Source: DAOTUL01 sp034437435 | GTDB taxonomy: Bacteria; Chloroflexota; Anaerolineae; Aggregatilineales; Phototrophicaceae | Direction: 5' to 3' | Assembly: GCA_964417785.1 (NCBI GenBank) | Contig: CAYQJO010000017.1 | Span: 1-31,853, forward strand | DNA length: 31,853 nt | In this document: piece after piece, positions 23,159 through 31,821 of the stretch | How positions within the stretch are numbered: the first letter of the stretch is position 1 | Layout of the letters: the number at the start of each line of letters is the position of its first letter | Made by a program: the position numbers and the translations under genes | Notes under the pieces: model-generated | The model's input: the letters and a program-made list of their open reading frames with translations, nothing else | What the model was told of the DNA's origin: nothing | Database searches by the model: none

Positions 23159-25849
23159 TCAAGTCATGGGCAGGGTAATTATAAATGTGCTGCCTTCGCC
23201 CGGTTCACTGGCCGCCGTCAGTTTACCCCCGTGTAATTCCACAATCCGACGCGCCATCGGTAGACCCAGGCCAAATCCACGCTCGCTCCGCGCTGGATCA
23301 CCGCGAAAGAAACGCTCAAAAATGCGTGGCATGGTCTCCGGCAGGATGCCTGGACCCTGATCGCGCACAGCCAGAACAAGCTGACCATCCCGGCAAATAC
23401 CATCCACCATAACCTGTCCCGAATCCAGCGAGAACCGCAGCGCGTTATCCAGCAAATTCATGATAGCTGTTCGCATCCACCCATCGTTGATCGACAGTCG
23501 TACATTCTCGACCTGCCGCACAACCTTAATCTGGCGGGCCGCAAATTGTGACGATAGGGCGGTAAAGGCATCTTCGACGACACCCACAATAGCGACTTCC
23601 TGCCGTTCGACCGTGATGACACCATCCAACCGTGCCATAAACGTCAGGGTATCCACCAGCAGCGTGATCGAAGCGACCTGTTCCGCAATCTGGCGGGCCT
23701 TTTCACTCGCCCTGGGATCGTCCGCTATCCGCGACATCAAATGCGCACTGGTGTTGATGACCGCCAGCGGTGTGCGAAATTCGTGCGCCGCTGCCTCGAT
23801 GAAGCTGGTCAGGATATTAACTCGCTCTTTTTCCAGCGCCAGTTCCAGCGCATGTTGCTCCGCCTGCTTACGAGCGGTGATTTCAATAGACACCCGCATC
23901 CGTGCCAGCCGCTCATCCGACCACCGGATCGCCAGATCGTGATACTCATACCACTGTCCCGTCGCCGCGACCTGACCTTCCCAGATATGGACCGGTGCCG
24001 GCACACCCCGCTCATCCAACAGATTGTTTTGGCTGCACATCTCGCAGGGACCATCCAGCGCACATCCGAACGCCCGCCAGCAGGCCAGCCCGACCACATC
24101 ACCATACAGGCTGCGCATGTGCCGGTTCACAAACAGGATTTCATGAGTCTCCATATCGGCCACATAGACACCGGCGTCCAGGCTGTCCAGCACCGTCACA
24201 AAGCGCTCGTGATGCTTCTTGAGAGTGTGGTCAGTTTGCCTGCGCTCAATGGCTGCACCGAATACACTGGCCGCCGTTTGCAGCGCCGCCAGTTCGCTGT
24301 CGCTCCACTGATGTTCCCGGTCACACACATCAAACCCGATATAGCCCCACCATTTGCCGTAGACAAAAATCGGGATGACAGCCACCGAAATCACCGACTG
24401 AGAACGCAAAATCACCTGTTCATTTGCCGGGAAATCATCGACCAGCCCGTAAACTGGTTTACCCGCCTGCAACATTTGCTGCCAGCGGGCGAACCCGGCC
24501 CGGTTGTAAGAGCGTGATTGCAGCTCTGGATTATCAATCTGGGGACTGAACCCGGTCGCCACCCACTCATATCGCTGGTTCATCTGGACATCCCCGACGA
24601 CATCCTGGCTGTTTTCAAATACATACACCCGGCTGACCTCGGTGGCGGTACGCAGCAGCCGCAGAATATGCTGGATGCTCATCTCCCAGTCGGGCATCTT
24701 GAGGAAATGCTCAGCCGCGAAGTTGATCGCCGCCATAATGGCATCACGCCGCTGCAAATCGTGCCGCAGCCGCCGGTTATCGGTGATGTCGGTATCGGTA
24801 CCCACCATCCGATAGGGCTTGCCGGATTCGTCGCGCAGCACCTGACCCCGCGCCAGAATCCAGCGAATTGACCCGTCCTTGTGAATCATCCGGTGTTCAA
24901 ACTCAAACGAAGGGGTTCTGCCTTCAATATGATCGTTGGCAGTACGAAACATCCCCTCGGTATCGTCCGGATGCACCAAACGTCCCCAATCATCCAGGTG
25001 ATCGGCGACTTCCTCCGGCCTGTAACCCAACATCATCTTGAGCGCCGGTGTGATGAACATCGCATTCGTGACCAGATTCCACTCCCACACACCGACCCGG
25101 CTGGCCTGTGTGGCCTGCACAAAACGGCTTTCGCTCTCGTACAGGGCCTGCTCAGCCTCTTTGCGCTCGGTGATGTCCCGGCACGTATACACGATGGCGT
25201 TGACCGTGCCATCGCGGTCTCTCAGGATGTTGGGGTAGGCTTCCAGCCAGATGTAGCGACCATCCGGGTGCTGCCAGCGCAGTGCCGGGGGCAGGGATAC
25301 ATCCCCGGTCTCGAAACGCTGCACCAATCCATCCACCAGGCCTGGACGGTCATCGGTATGAATCCGGTCCAACCAGACCGTGATCGGCTGGCCCACAATA
25401 TCGTGCGGATGATAACCCAGTATCGACTGGGCCGACGGGCTGATGTACTCAATCACCCGGTTGCGGTTCACCGACAGGATGACATCGCGGGTGTATTCGG
25501 TCAGCAGCCGCAGATGCGCTTCGCTCTCCATCCGTGCCGCAACCGCTTCGTTGTAGTGAAGCACCAGCGACCCATCCCGCCTGGCGTGTTGCAGGGCCGC
25601 TTCCAGCCGTTCCGGGGTCAGGTCGGCCAGGGCGATATAGCTGGCAGCACCGGCCTGCATCGCCGTCACCGCCGCCGTGACGCTGCCCACCGCCGCGATC
25701 ACAACCGCCGGAACCCCCGGTGGGGCATCCGCCAGCGGGTGATCGAGCAGAACCGCGACATCATATTGTTCATCAGTACGTTGGACGAGTGACTCGACCA
25801 TTGCATAGGCCGGGTGGTTGCGCTCACCGACCAGCAGAACCCGTGTCAT
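23159..25849 (-). CDS. multi-PAS/GAF sensor histidine kinase with pseudo-receiver
   Basis: An 896-residue soluble sensor kinase with no membrane segments. It opens with a shortened receiver-like domain (1-90): VLLVGERN, D36, and AGAASYIALADLTPERL lacking the usual lysine, so probably not phosphorylated. PAS domains follow at about 112-235 and 238-360, a GAF domain at about 370-538 and a third PAS at about 545-660. That last PAS has a cysteine cluster (C590, C596, C602, C605) that could bind metal or respond to redox. HisKA has H689 in AAAHEFRTPL; the ATPase domain shows N799-type NLLDNALRFS, DQGPGI and GFGLGLPMARRI. I use the ATG at 25849 with AAGGGTG upstream rather than 25873. No response regulator is adjacent. 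Confidence 0.9.
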   Translation of the reverse strand: MTRVLLVGERNHPAYAMVESLVQRTDEQYDVAVLLDHPLADAPPGVPAVVIAAVGSVTAAVTAMQAGAASYIALADLTPERLEAALQHARRDGSLVLHYNEAVAARMESEAHLRLLTEYTRDVILSVNRNRVIEYISPSAQSILGYHPHDIVGQPITVWLDRIHTDDRPGLVDGLVQRFETGDVSLPPALRWQHPDGRYIWLEAYPNILRDRDGTVNAIVYTCRDITERKEAEQALYESESRFVQATQASRVGVWEWNLVTNAMFITPALKMMLGYRPEEVADHLDDWGRLVHPDDTEGMFRTANDHIEGRTPSFEFEHRMIHKDGSIRWILARGQVLRDESGKPYRMVGTDTDITDNRRLRHDLQRRDAIMAAINFAAEHFLKMPDWEMSIQHILRLLRTATEVSRVYVFENSQDVVGDVQMNQRYEWVATGFSPQIDNPELQSRSYNRAGFARWQQMLQAGKPVYGLVDDFPANEQVILRSQSVISVAVIPIFVYGKWWGYIGFDVCDREHQWSDSELAALQTAASVFGAAIERRQTDHTLKKHHERFVTVLDSLDAGVYVADMETHEILFVNRHMRSLYGDVVGLACWRAFGCALDGPCEMCSQNNLLDERGVPAPVHIWEGQVAATGQWYEYHDLAIRWSDERLARMRVSIEITARKQAEQHALELALEKERVNILTSFIEAAAHEFRTPLAVINTSAHLMSRIADDPRASEKARQIAEQVASITLLVDTLTFMARLDGVITVERQEVAIVGVVEDAFTALSSQFAARQIKVVRQVENVRLSINDGWMRTAIMNLLDNALRFSLDSGQVMVDGICRDGQLVLAVRDQGPGILPETMPRIFERFFRGDPARSERGFGLGLPMARRIVELHGGKLTAASEPGEGSTFIITLPMT

Positions 25850-25897
25850 GCTGGCACCCTTCACATAATCCATTAAGTATTTAAAAGTATATCACGA

Positions 25898-27346
25898 CTA
25901 AAGGCGGAATTTCCATATCTGATAAATGTTCCACACGGCAAACACGGTGAACGACAGCGCGTAAGTCACCATATACAGCGCCAGTTCCGGCAGACTGTGC
26001 AGCGCCAGTGCCGCACCGGCCATGGCATACACCGCCAGCAGCAGTTCACCGATGGTCACTGCGTCTACCTGGAGCGCCATCCGAACCGTCGGTTTCTGCT
26101 GCCGGGTGAGCCGGAACTTGGGCGTGCGCACAAATTCCTGCCGCTGGCGACTAAACGCCACCAGCACCGCCCGGCTGTTACTCAACACCATCGCCACCGC
26201 CGCCACAAACTGCACCGGGAAGTAGAGCAGTCGCTTGCGCCAATCGTCGTGCAGTTCCATCTGGCCCAACGCCACGATCAACGGCGGCACCACGCCCACC
26301 AGCGCCATAATCGTCAGATTGGGAATATCGCGGAACTTATCGCCCCAGATCAGCAGCGGCGTGAGCAGAAACAGCAGTAAAATGACCGGCTGGACCGCGA
26401 ACTGCGCCAGGTGCAGCAGGCCCATCGTCTTCTTCAACGGCGAGCAGTGACGGCACATCACCAGCGACCGCACATGCCGCAGCAAGCACTGCGTCGAGCC
26501 GGTCGCCCAGCGTGCCTGCTGCTTCTTGTAAATCTGCACCAGATGCGGCAGTTCACCCGGCACCGCCACATCTACCAGGAACAAAAAGTCCCAACCGCGA
26601 ATATACGCCCGGTACGACAAATCCAGGTCTTCCGTCAGCGTCGCCGCCGACCAGCCACCGGCGTCCTGAATCGCCGCCACCCGCCAGATTCCGCCGGTCC
26701 CGTTCATCGACATCGGCAGATGCCCCCGGCTGCGAGCCACCTGCTCGACACCGAAATGTGCGTCAATGGAGAGCGCCTGCGCCCGTGTGAGCCAGTTCGT
26801 ATCCAGATTGAGATGGTCCCACCGCGTCTGGATCAACCCCAGGCGCGGGTTGGCGTTGAAGTAAGGCATGGTCTTGCGTAGAAAGTCCGCTTCCGGCACA
26901 AAATCCGCATCGAAGATGACCACGCAGTCTGTCTCGACCGCCCGCAGACCGTGCGCCAGCGCCCCCGCCTTGTAGCCGTCCCGACTGCGACGGCGGATAT
27001 GCGTGATGCGCGAACCGCCCGCCATCTCGCGGATTTTGCGGCAGATCACCTCGCTCGTCTCGTCGTTGGAGTCGTCCAATACCTGGATGTGCAATTTGTC
27101 CGCCGGATAGTCCAGCCGCACACACGCATCCAGCAGACGATCCACCACCTGTGCCTCGTTGTAAATCGGCAGTTGCACCGTCACCGACAGCAGATCATCA
27201 TCGTGAGTAGGGGGGGGAGCGGGGATGGATCGCCGCCGCAGAAGATAGATCACCAGCAGCACAGCGAAGCCGCCAACAAACACCACCAGGAACCCGGTCC
27301 CGGCCATATACACCAGGGCGGCCACATTGAGAACAAGATCGATCAC
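25898..27346 (-). CDS. family 2 glycosyltransferase, cellulose/mannan synthase-like
   Basis: A processive membrane beta-glycosyltransferase. Counted from the upstream GTG (484 residues), a membrane helix at about 10-38 precedes the GT-A domain with DD (93-94), DAD (148-150), TED (240-242) and QQARW (278-282). These are the substrate-binding, catalytic and acceptor motifs of CESA/CslA enzymes. Four or more membrane helices follow. It probably makes and exports a beta-linked polysaccharide (glucan or mannan); the sugar cannot be told. The second GTG at 27346 has AAGGA 8 bases upstream and is preferred over GTG 27352. A run of eight G (C8 in the coding sense) lies at 27210-27217, codons about 45-48. 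Confidence 0.88.
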   Translation of the reverse strand: MIDLVLNVAALVYMAGTGFLVVFVGGFAVLLVIYLLRRRSIPAPPPTHDDDLLSVTVQLPIYNEAQVVDRLLDACVRLDYPADKLHIQVLDDSNDETSEVICRKIREMAGGSRITHIRRRSRDGYKAGALAHGLRAVETDCVVIFDADFVPEADFLRKTMPYFNANPRLGLIQTRWDHLNLDTNWLTRAQALSIDAHFGVEQVARSRGHLPMSMNGTGGIWRVAAIQDAGGWSAATLTEDLDLSYRAYIRGWDFLFLVDVAVPGELPHLVQIYKKQQARWATGSTQCLLRHVRSLVMCRHCSPLKKTMGLLHLAQFAVQPVILLLFLLTPLLIWGDKFRDIPNLTIMALVGVVPPLIVALGQMELHDDWRKRLLYFPVQFVAAVAMVLSNSRAVLVAFSRQRQEFVRTPKFRLTRQQKPTVRMALQVDAVTIGELLLAVYAMAGAALALHSLPELALYMVTYALSFTVFAVWNIYQIWKFRL

Positions 27347-27413
27347 CCGCACGGTCCTTCATCGCCAGTCAGGCGCACGATTATAGCCCCGCCAGGGCAA
27401 CCATACCACCCGC

Positions 27414-28871
27414 TTACACGGACACCTGATCCATCCAGCGCACAATATCCGCTTCGATCATCTCCGGCGATATGCGCAGAACACCCGCCGTGTCCGCGTA
27501 ATCTTGAGCCGGAGACGTCAGCGGCTCACGGGTGAACATGGCGTATCGGACCTGCCAATCACCCTGCGCCGGGACGACTTTGGGCGTCTTGTCGATCAAC
27601 GTCTGAACTACATGACGTCCCTGAGTTTGTCTCCCCCACTTGCATTCGCCCATGAGCAGGTCTTTGGTGCGCCAGTTGAGCGCGACCACATCGACTTGCG
27701 CCTGTTGTGACCAGAAACTCCCCACCCGTTCCGGCAGAAACGGAAACTCGTCCAGATCAACTTTGATGTTGACCCATTCCCGGCATAATTCCTCAAAGGT
27801 GTGGGTGCCGATGAAGTCAACCAGATGCGTTTCAAGATAATCCACCACACCTTTGACCCGACCATACTCTATCTCGCTCAAATGTGGCTTGAGAAAGCGG
27901 AAATAGAATCGCAGATACGGGTCAATCAGCACATAACGCCCTTGTTTGCTGCGATCTGGATGCTGCACGGTTGCCGGAACAATCCGGTCAACATACCCCA
28001 ATTCGCGCAGCACGGTGAGATATTTCGTGACATGGTTGGCGGCTATACCTGCCATTTGCGCGATATCGCTCAGGCGATGATAACCCGATGCAATCGACTC
28101 GATCACCGCCATGTAATTGCGCGGATCGTCCAGTTGTTCGTGAAGCAAGAAGACCGCATCATTGAGCATGATGTTCGCCGGCGAGACCAACCGCTCGTAC
28201 AGATTCTCCCGAATCGACTGGCGATCATCAAACTGCCTGATGTAGGCCGGTATACCGCCCGCAAACGCATAGATGGCGACCCGTTGTTCTGTCGTCATGT
28301 TTGGCAGGAGCAGAGACAAGCCACCGAAGGGCAGGGCCTGTAATTTTAACCGGGCTGTGGCTCGCCCATAAAGCGGGGCCTGATAATCCAACGCCGCCCG
28401 CTGGATGATACCCGCCAGCGATCCGGTCAGGATCAGAAACAGATGGCTCTCCTGCAACTGATGATCCCACACCCTCTGGATGATGCTGGGTATCTCACCG
28501 TCGGCCTGCATGACGTATGTAAATTCATCCAGAATGACGATGAAGCGGCGCTCCTGGGCCATGAGTCCGATCTGGGTAAAAGCGGTTTCCCATGTCTGAT
28601 AGCTGAAGTTGTCTGGAATGGGGCTGCCGGGATTGCCGAAACGCAGAATCGCCTGTGAGAAATCACGAAGCTGCCGCGTTGAAGAGGTCTGTGTCGCCAT
28701 CCAGTAGAGTACCGGCGTCTCGTCTACATAATGCTCTGTCCAATGGCGAATAAGATGGGTTTTGCCAATACGGCGGCGACCGTAGAGAATAAGAAACTGT
28801 GAACCTTCGCGTTGATTCAGACGCGAAAGCAGACTCAACTCACGCTTGCGATCCACAAATTCTTGCGACAT
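27414..28871 (-). CDS. archaeal-type AAA ATPase with DUF234 nuclease-like C-terminus
   Basis: About 485 residues. The ATPase part has Walker A GRRRIGKTH (about 31-39) and Walker B RFIVILDEF. A winged-helix segment follows (RLSDIAQMAGIAANHVTKYLTVLRELGYV), then the DUF234 region, where DVVALNWRTKDLLMGECKWG resembles a PD-(D/E)xK nuclease core. Such proteins are widespread in archaea and anaerobic bacteria, often near mobile or defence genes; their job is unknown. I prefer ATG 28871, with GAGG 8 bases upstream, over 28877. It stands behind a 37-bp nested palindrome that contains its likely -10, suggesting autoregulation. Confidence 0.85.
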   Translation of the reverse strand: MSQEFVDRKRELSLLSRLNQREGSQFLILYGRRRIGKTHLIRHWTEHYVDETPVLYWMATQTSSTRQLRDFSQAILRFGNPGSPIPDNFSYQTWETAFTQIGLMAQERRFIVILDEFTYVMQADGEIPSIIQRVWDHQLQESHLFLILTGSLAGIIQRAALDYQAPLYGRATARLKLQALPFGGLSLLLPNMTTEQRVAIYAFAGGIPAYIRQFDDRQSIRENLYERLVSPANIMLNDAVFLLHEQLDDPRNYMAVIESIASGYHRLSDIAQMAGIAANHVTKYLTVLRELGYVDRIVPATVQHPDRSKQGRYVLIDPYLRFYFRFLKPHLSEIEYGRVKGVVDYLETHLVDFIGTHTFEELCREWVNIKVDLDEFPFLPERVGSFWSQQAQVDVVALNWRTKDLLMGECKWGRQTQGRHVVQTLIDKTPKVVPAQGDWQVRYAMFTREPLTSPAQDYADTAGVLRISPEMIEADIVRWMDQVSV

Positions 28872-28885
28872 CGGCATAACCTCAA

Positions 28886-28922
28886 AAGGTACGACCGCAG
28901 TATTATACTACAGTCGTACCTT
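28886..28922 (-). promoter_or_regulatory. 37-bp nested palindrome containing a -10 box
   Basis: AAGGTACGAC (28886-28895) and GTCGTACCTT (28913-28922) enclose a second dyad, AGTAT-T-ATACT (28899-28909), on the same centre at 28904. On the minus strand the centre reads TATAAT, placing the start of transcription inside the right arm. It is either an operator for the ATPase gene or an RNA hairpin at the end of the MazG message. Confidence 0.65.
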
Positions 28923-28938
28923 CCTGCCATCTCTACAT

Positions 28939-29274
28939 CTACCGGTTATCCCCATCGCCCCGGATGACGCCGCGTTCCAGCCGCGAAAACAGCTTATCCA
29001 GATTGGCCTCCGCCACCTCTTCCAACGTCAGACCGAGATTGGTGCAGATTTGCGTCAGATACCACAGCACATCGCCCAGTTCACCCTTCAACGCCTCCCG
29101 GTCCGCCTCACTGATCTGACCGTCGTGGTCGCGGAAAATCTTCTTGATCTTCCCGGCGACCTCACCCGCCTCATTGACCAGACCCAGCGTCGGGTACACA
29201 ATCGGATCATCCGTCAGAATATCGCTGTAGGTCTTGCGTGATTGTTCCTGGTAACTGCCGTACTTAGTTTGCAT
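28939..29274 (-). CDS. MazG-like nucleotide pyrophosphohydrolase
   Basis: A 111-residue all-alpha NTP-PPase of the MazG/MazG-like superfamily. It hydrolyses nucleoside triphosphates to monophosphate and pyrophosphate, often as house-cleaning of damaged nucleotides. The magnesium motif is clear: E35-x-x-E38 in NEAGEVAGKIKK and E65-x-x-D68 in ELGDVLWYL. The length fits a single-domain dimer. It follows the DUF5615 gene by 14 bases on the minus strand and may share its transcript. The substrate is not visible. Confidence 0.88.
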   Translation of the reverse strand: MQTKYGSYQEQSRKTYSDILTDDPIVYPTLGLVNEAGEVAGKIKKIFRDHDGQISEADREALKGELGDVLWYLTQICTNLGLTLEEVAEANLDKLFSRLERGVIRGDGDNR

Positions 29275-29288
29275 GGGTTTCCCAACGG

Positions 29289-29642
29289 CTATCGTATCGG
29301 AATAAAGGTCACACGATCTGAAAAGTCCTCCGGCTTGCCCGCACCGATAGCGACCTCAAGCTCGTCAAGCGCTAGACCGATCCCCAACGTACTGGGTATC
29401 AGAATGACACCCGGCATCGGTAAACCCTGTTCGATACGGGTATAGGCATCACCGACCAATGTTTGCACGTCGTGAGTGAGAACAATCCGGTTGACTCGAG
29501 CAGCCCATTCAAGCACCTGTGGGTCTGGAGCCTGGTACATCTCGGTATCCTGAACACGCACAATATCCAGGTCAGGTAAACGCTTATGCAGTTCCTTCAG
29601 AATAGTACCGTCAAAGTTTTCATCCGCTGCGAAACGTATCAA
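29289..29642 (-). CDS. DUF5615 PIN-like protein, putative toxin
   Basis: A 117-residue PIN-like protein. FAADENFD near the start supplies the first acidic residues and RIVLTHDVQTL the second acidic strand, the pattern of DUF5615 (Mut7-C/PIN-like) proteins thought to be nucleases. It overlaps the DUF433 gene by 4 bases (ATGA), the usual coupled arrangement of this pair. Toxin activity is inferred from family and context. Confidence 0.85.
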   Translation of the reverse strand: MIRFAADENFDGTILKELHKRLPDLDIVRVQDTEMYQAPDPQVLEWAARVNRIVLTHDVQTLVGDAYTRIEQGLPMPGVILIPSTLGIGLALDELEVAIGAGKPEDFSDRVTFIPIR

Positions 29643-29995
29643 GTGTCCTGACCGCGCCGTCTACGTAATTCCGTCTGTGTGATCTTCGGGGGGTACTTTG
29701 CTTCAAACATCTCGCGTATGCGCTCTGCCGCATCCACCTGTTGATGCAAGTACAGGTCAATGTCCTCACGATGCGCCAGATAGTAGGCGATCACGGCGTA
29801 GATGTCGGTTAGCGGTACCGTAGGGAAACCCTCGTGCAGCGCCTCCGGCGATTGTCCCTGCAAATAACGATGGATGATCGAATCCAGCGTAACCCGTGTG
29901 CCGCTCACACGAATTGCGCCGTGTTCGTCCGTTGATAGCGGTATCGTCATCGTTGGGGGATCGGGAATCATCATCTCACATTCCACCCGTCTCAT
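29639..29995 (-). CDS. DUF433 protein, putative antitoxin
   Basis: A 118-residue DUF433 protein with a helix-turn-helix-like fold. The core is IRVSGTRVTLDSIIHRYLQGQSPEALHEGFPTVPLTDIYAVIAYYLAHRE, as in the family (GTRI...I...yeeG.speeI...yp.l....vyaalayy). It is usually the antitoxin and repressor of the DUF5615 partner. The C-terminal KYPPKITQTELRRRRG is basic. The start is uncertain: ATG 29995, or an internal ATG at 29974 or 29971. Confidence 0.82.
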   Translation of the reverse strand: MRRVECEMMIPDPPTMTIPLSTDEHGAIRVSGTRVTLDSIIHRYLQGQSPEALHEGFPTVPLTDIYAVIAYYLAHREDIDLYLHQQVDAAERIREMFEAKYPPKITQTELRRRRGQDT

Positions 29996-30103
29996 TTTCT
30001 GTTCCGGTCTATCATATCACACCGGCATTATCATAGGCTGTGGGTGAGAATCCAACCCCATCCACCCATCCATTGCGGTATCCACCACAAAACGCCATAA
30101 TGG

Positions 30104-30127
30104 ACAATGGTGTGAATAAACCATTGT
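30104..30127. promoter_or_regulatory. inverted repeat immediately upstream of the TIR gene start
   Basis: ACAATGGT and ACCATTGT (30104-30111, 30120-30127) are perfect 8-bp arms around 8 bases, ending 6 bases before the TIR-protein ATG. No ribosome site is seen in this stretch. It could be an operator, or a hairpin that holds translation of a toxic product low. Confidence 0.5.
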
Positions 30128-30133
30128 GACGCC

Positions 30134-31783
30134 ATGACAACCCGACTGTTCATAAGCTACCGCAGCCTCGACTCCGCTAAAGTCGATACCCTGGTCCGGC
30201 GGCTCCGCTCCCTGACCAGCACCGGCAGCACGCCCATCTACCACGTCTGGCAGGACAAAGACGGCATCCCCGACGGCCACGACTGGTGGGAGTCCATCGT
30301 GGACGCCATCGAAAAGTGCGATGTGTTCGTGTTCATGATCTCCCAGGAATCGGTGCTGAATAAGAACTGCCGCGCCGAACTGACCTTCGCCCGCCGACTC
30401 AACCGGCCCATTCTGCCGGTCGTCCTGACCGACGAATTTTTCTATGACCCGGTGAAGGGCAAAAATGACATCCGTTACTGGGACGATGTGCCGCCCGAAA
30501 TCTACGACATCCGCGCCCAACTACTCTTCGAGGAGGGGACATCCTTCACTGAGCGCGTCAATCAGGCCGTCGCCCGCTACCAGAGCGAACCGGACCGCTG
30601 GCGGCCCCTACAAGCCGACCGTCCCGCCGACCCCAGCGATGGCGACTCCAACTACGCCGACAGCCTCTACGACGAAGCCTGTGATTATGCCTGGCGCTCA
30701 GAATTCGCCACCGCCGAGCGCAAATTCCAGATTCTCGCCAACCGCAGCGATCCCCACTTCAGCCCCGTCGCCTACGACTGGATCGTCATCCTGCGCGATT
30801 ACCGCAAGCTGGTGCGGCTCTTCTCGCGCAGCAGCACCCGCTTTGTGGCGGAGCAGGTCTGGCAGACCTATCAGGCCCATTTCCCCAAACCCTTCATCGA
30901 CGGCGTATTCGATCCCAAACGTATCGCCGCCGCCCAGGACATCGCTGTGGAGCAGGCCGAGCGCGACCGCATCGCGGCGGAGCAGGCCAGACGCCAGAAA
31001 CCCCCCACCGTCCAGACCCCATCACAGCCTGTCTTAACGCCCTCCGACAGACTGCTCCCGCCGCCCTTCGCCTGGATCGACATCCCCGGTAGCAAAGGCA
31101 AGAAATGGCAGGGCGAACCCTACAAAATCGCCAGATACCCCATCACCAACGCCCAGTTTAAGCTGTTCCTGGATGCCGGCGGCTACAGCGAGCGCCGCTG
31201 GTGGACCGATGCCGGCTGGCAGCAGCGCGAAGAAGACGGCTGGACCCAACCGCGCCATTGGACCGACAGCAAATGGAACGGAGCCGACAAACCCGTTGTC
31301 GGCGTATCCTGGTACGAGGCGGTCGCCTTCTGCCTGTGGCTCAGCGAGGCCACCGGCGAGAAGATCATGCTGCCGACCGAAGCGCAGTGGCAGTATGCCG
31401 CCCAGGGCGACGATGGCCGCACCTATCCCTGGGGCAATACATGGGACAACGCCAAATGCAACAATAACGTTAGCAGTCTGATCGGATTTCTCAAGAGCAA
31501 GCCGGATGGACACGGCCAGCGAACCACACCAGTCACCGCTTACGAGGGCAGGGGAGACAGTCCCTTCGGTGTGGTCGATATGGCTGGCAATGTCTGGGAG
31601 TGGTGCCTGACCGATTACAACGGTAACTCAAATAATATTAATAGTAATTCAAATAGTCGCGTGCTTCGCGGCGGTTCCTGGGATTACGGCAATCCCGATA
31701 GGTTCCGCTGCGACATCCGCGGCAGGAACAATCCGCACCTCAGGGACGACTACGGCAGGGGTTTTCGCCTTTCCCGATCTTAA
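30134..31783 (+). CDS. TIR domain protein with FGE/C-type-lectin-like variable C-terminus (DGR target candidate)
   Basis: A 549-residue soluble protein. An N-terminal TIR domain (about 3-150) has RLFISYRS, DKDGIPDGHDWW and NKNCRAELTFA, with E82 as the likely NAD-cleaving glutamate. A helical linker (about 170-310) follows. Then comes an FGE-sulfatase/C-type-lectin-like domain (about 312-549): YPITNAQFKLFL, KPVVGVSWYEAVAFCLWLS, LPTEAQWQYAA, YPWGN, GVVDMAGNVWEW and RVLRGGSW. The catalytic cysteine pair of true FGE enzymes after RGGSW is absent, so it is probably a ligand-binding fold. The end, GRNNPHLRDDYGRGFRL, has the form of DGR-diversified proteins. An AT-rich Asn/Ser stretch (496-508) unlike the rest precedes it. 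The protein may act as a sensor whose recognition surface is varied and whose TIR end is the effector. Confidence 0.85.
   Translation: MTTRLFISYRSLDSAKVDTLVRRLRSLTSTGSTPIYHVWQDKDGIPDGHDWWESIVDAIEKCDVFVFMISQESVLNKNCRAELTFARRLNRPILPVVLTDEFFYDPVKGKNDIRYWDDVPPEIYDIRAQLLFEEGTSFTERVNQAVARYQSEPDRWRPLQADRPADPSDGDSNYADSLYDEACDYAWRSEFATAERKFQILANRSDPHFSPVAYDWIVILRDYRKLVRLFSRSSTRFVAEQVWQTYQAHFPKPFIDGVFDPKRIAAAQDIAVEQAERDRIAAEQARRQKPPTVQTPSQPVLTPSDRLLPPPFAWIDIPGSKGKKWQGEPYKIARYPITNAQFKLFLDAGGYSERRWWTDAGWQQREEDGWTQPRHWTDSKWNGADKPVVGVSWYEAVAFCLWLSEATGEKIMLPTEAQWQYAAQGDDGRTYPWGNTWDNAKCNNNVSSLIGFLKSKPDGHGQRTTPVTAYEGRGDSPFGVVDMAGNVWEWCLTDYNGNSNNINSNSNSRVLRGGSWDYGNPDRFRCDIRGRNNPHLRDDYGRGFRLSRS
31658..31783 (+). 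other. putative DGR variable region (VR)
   Basis: From RVLRGGSW to the stop, nearly every codon likely to face solvent has the form NNC or NNT: TAC, GGC, AAT, GAT, TTC, TGC, GAC, ATC, CAC and CTC. These are the products expected when AAC/AAT codons in a template repeat are mutated at adenines. They alternate with conserved CGC/AGG, CCN and GGT-TTT-CGC codons. The GFRL segment would be the fixed homing end. The template copy is not in the window. Confidence 0.7.
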
Positions 31784-31821
31784 TATTCTGAATACTGAAG
31801 TTCTGAATTCTGTTTTCTGAT

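Noticed and set aside
22591..23236. short plus-strand frames in the primase-kinase gap
   Set aside because: They lack ribosome sites and recognisable protein features, and they are interrupted by strong hairpins; the region is better explained as non-coding.
31076..31783. true formylglycine-generating enzyme or sulfatase-activating enzyme
   Set aside because: The catalytic cysteine pair expected after RGGSW is missing, no sulfatase gene is nearby, and the tail has DGR-type variable codons.
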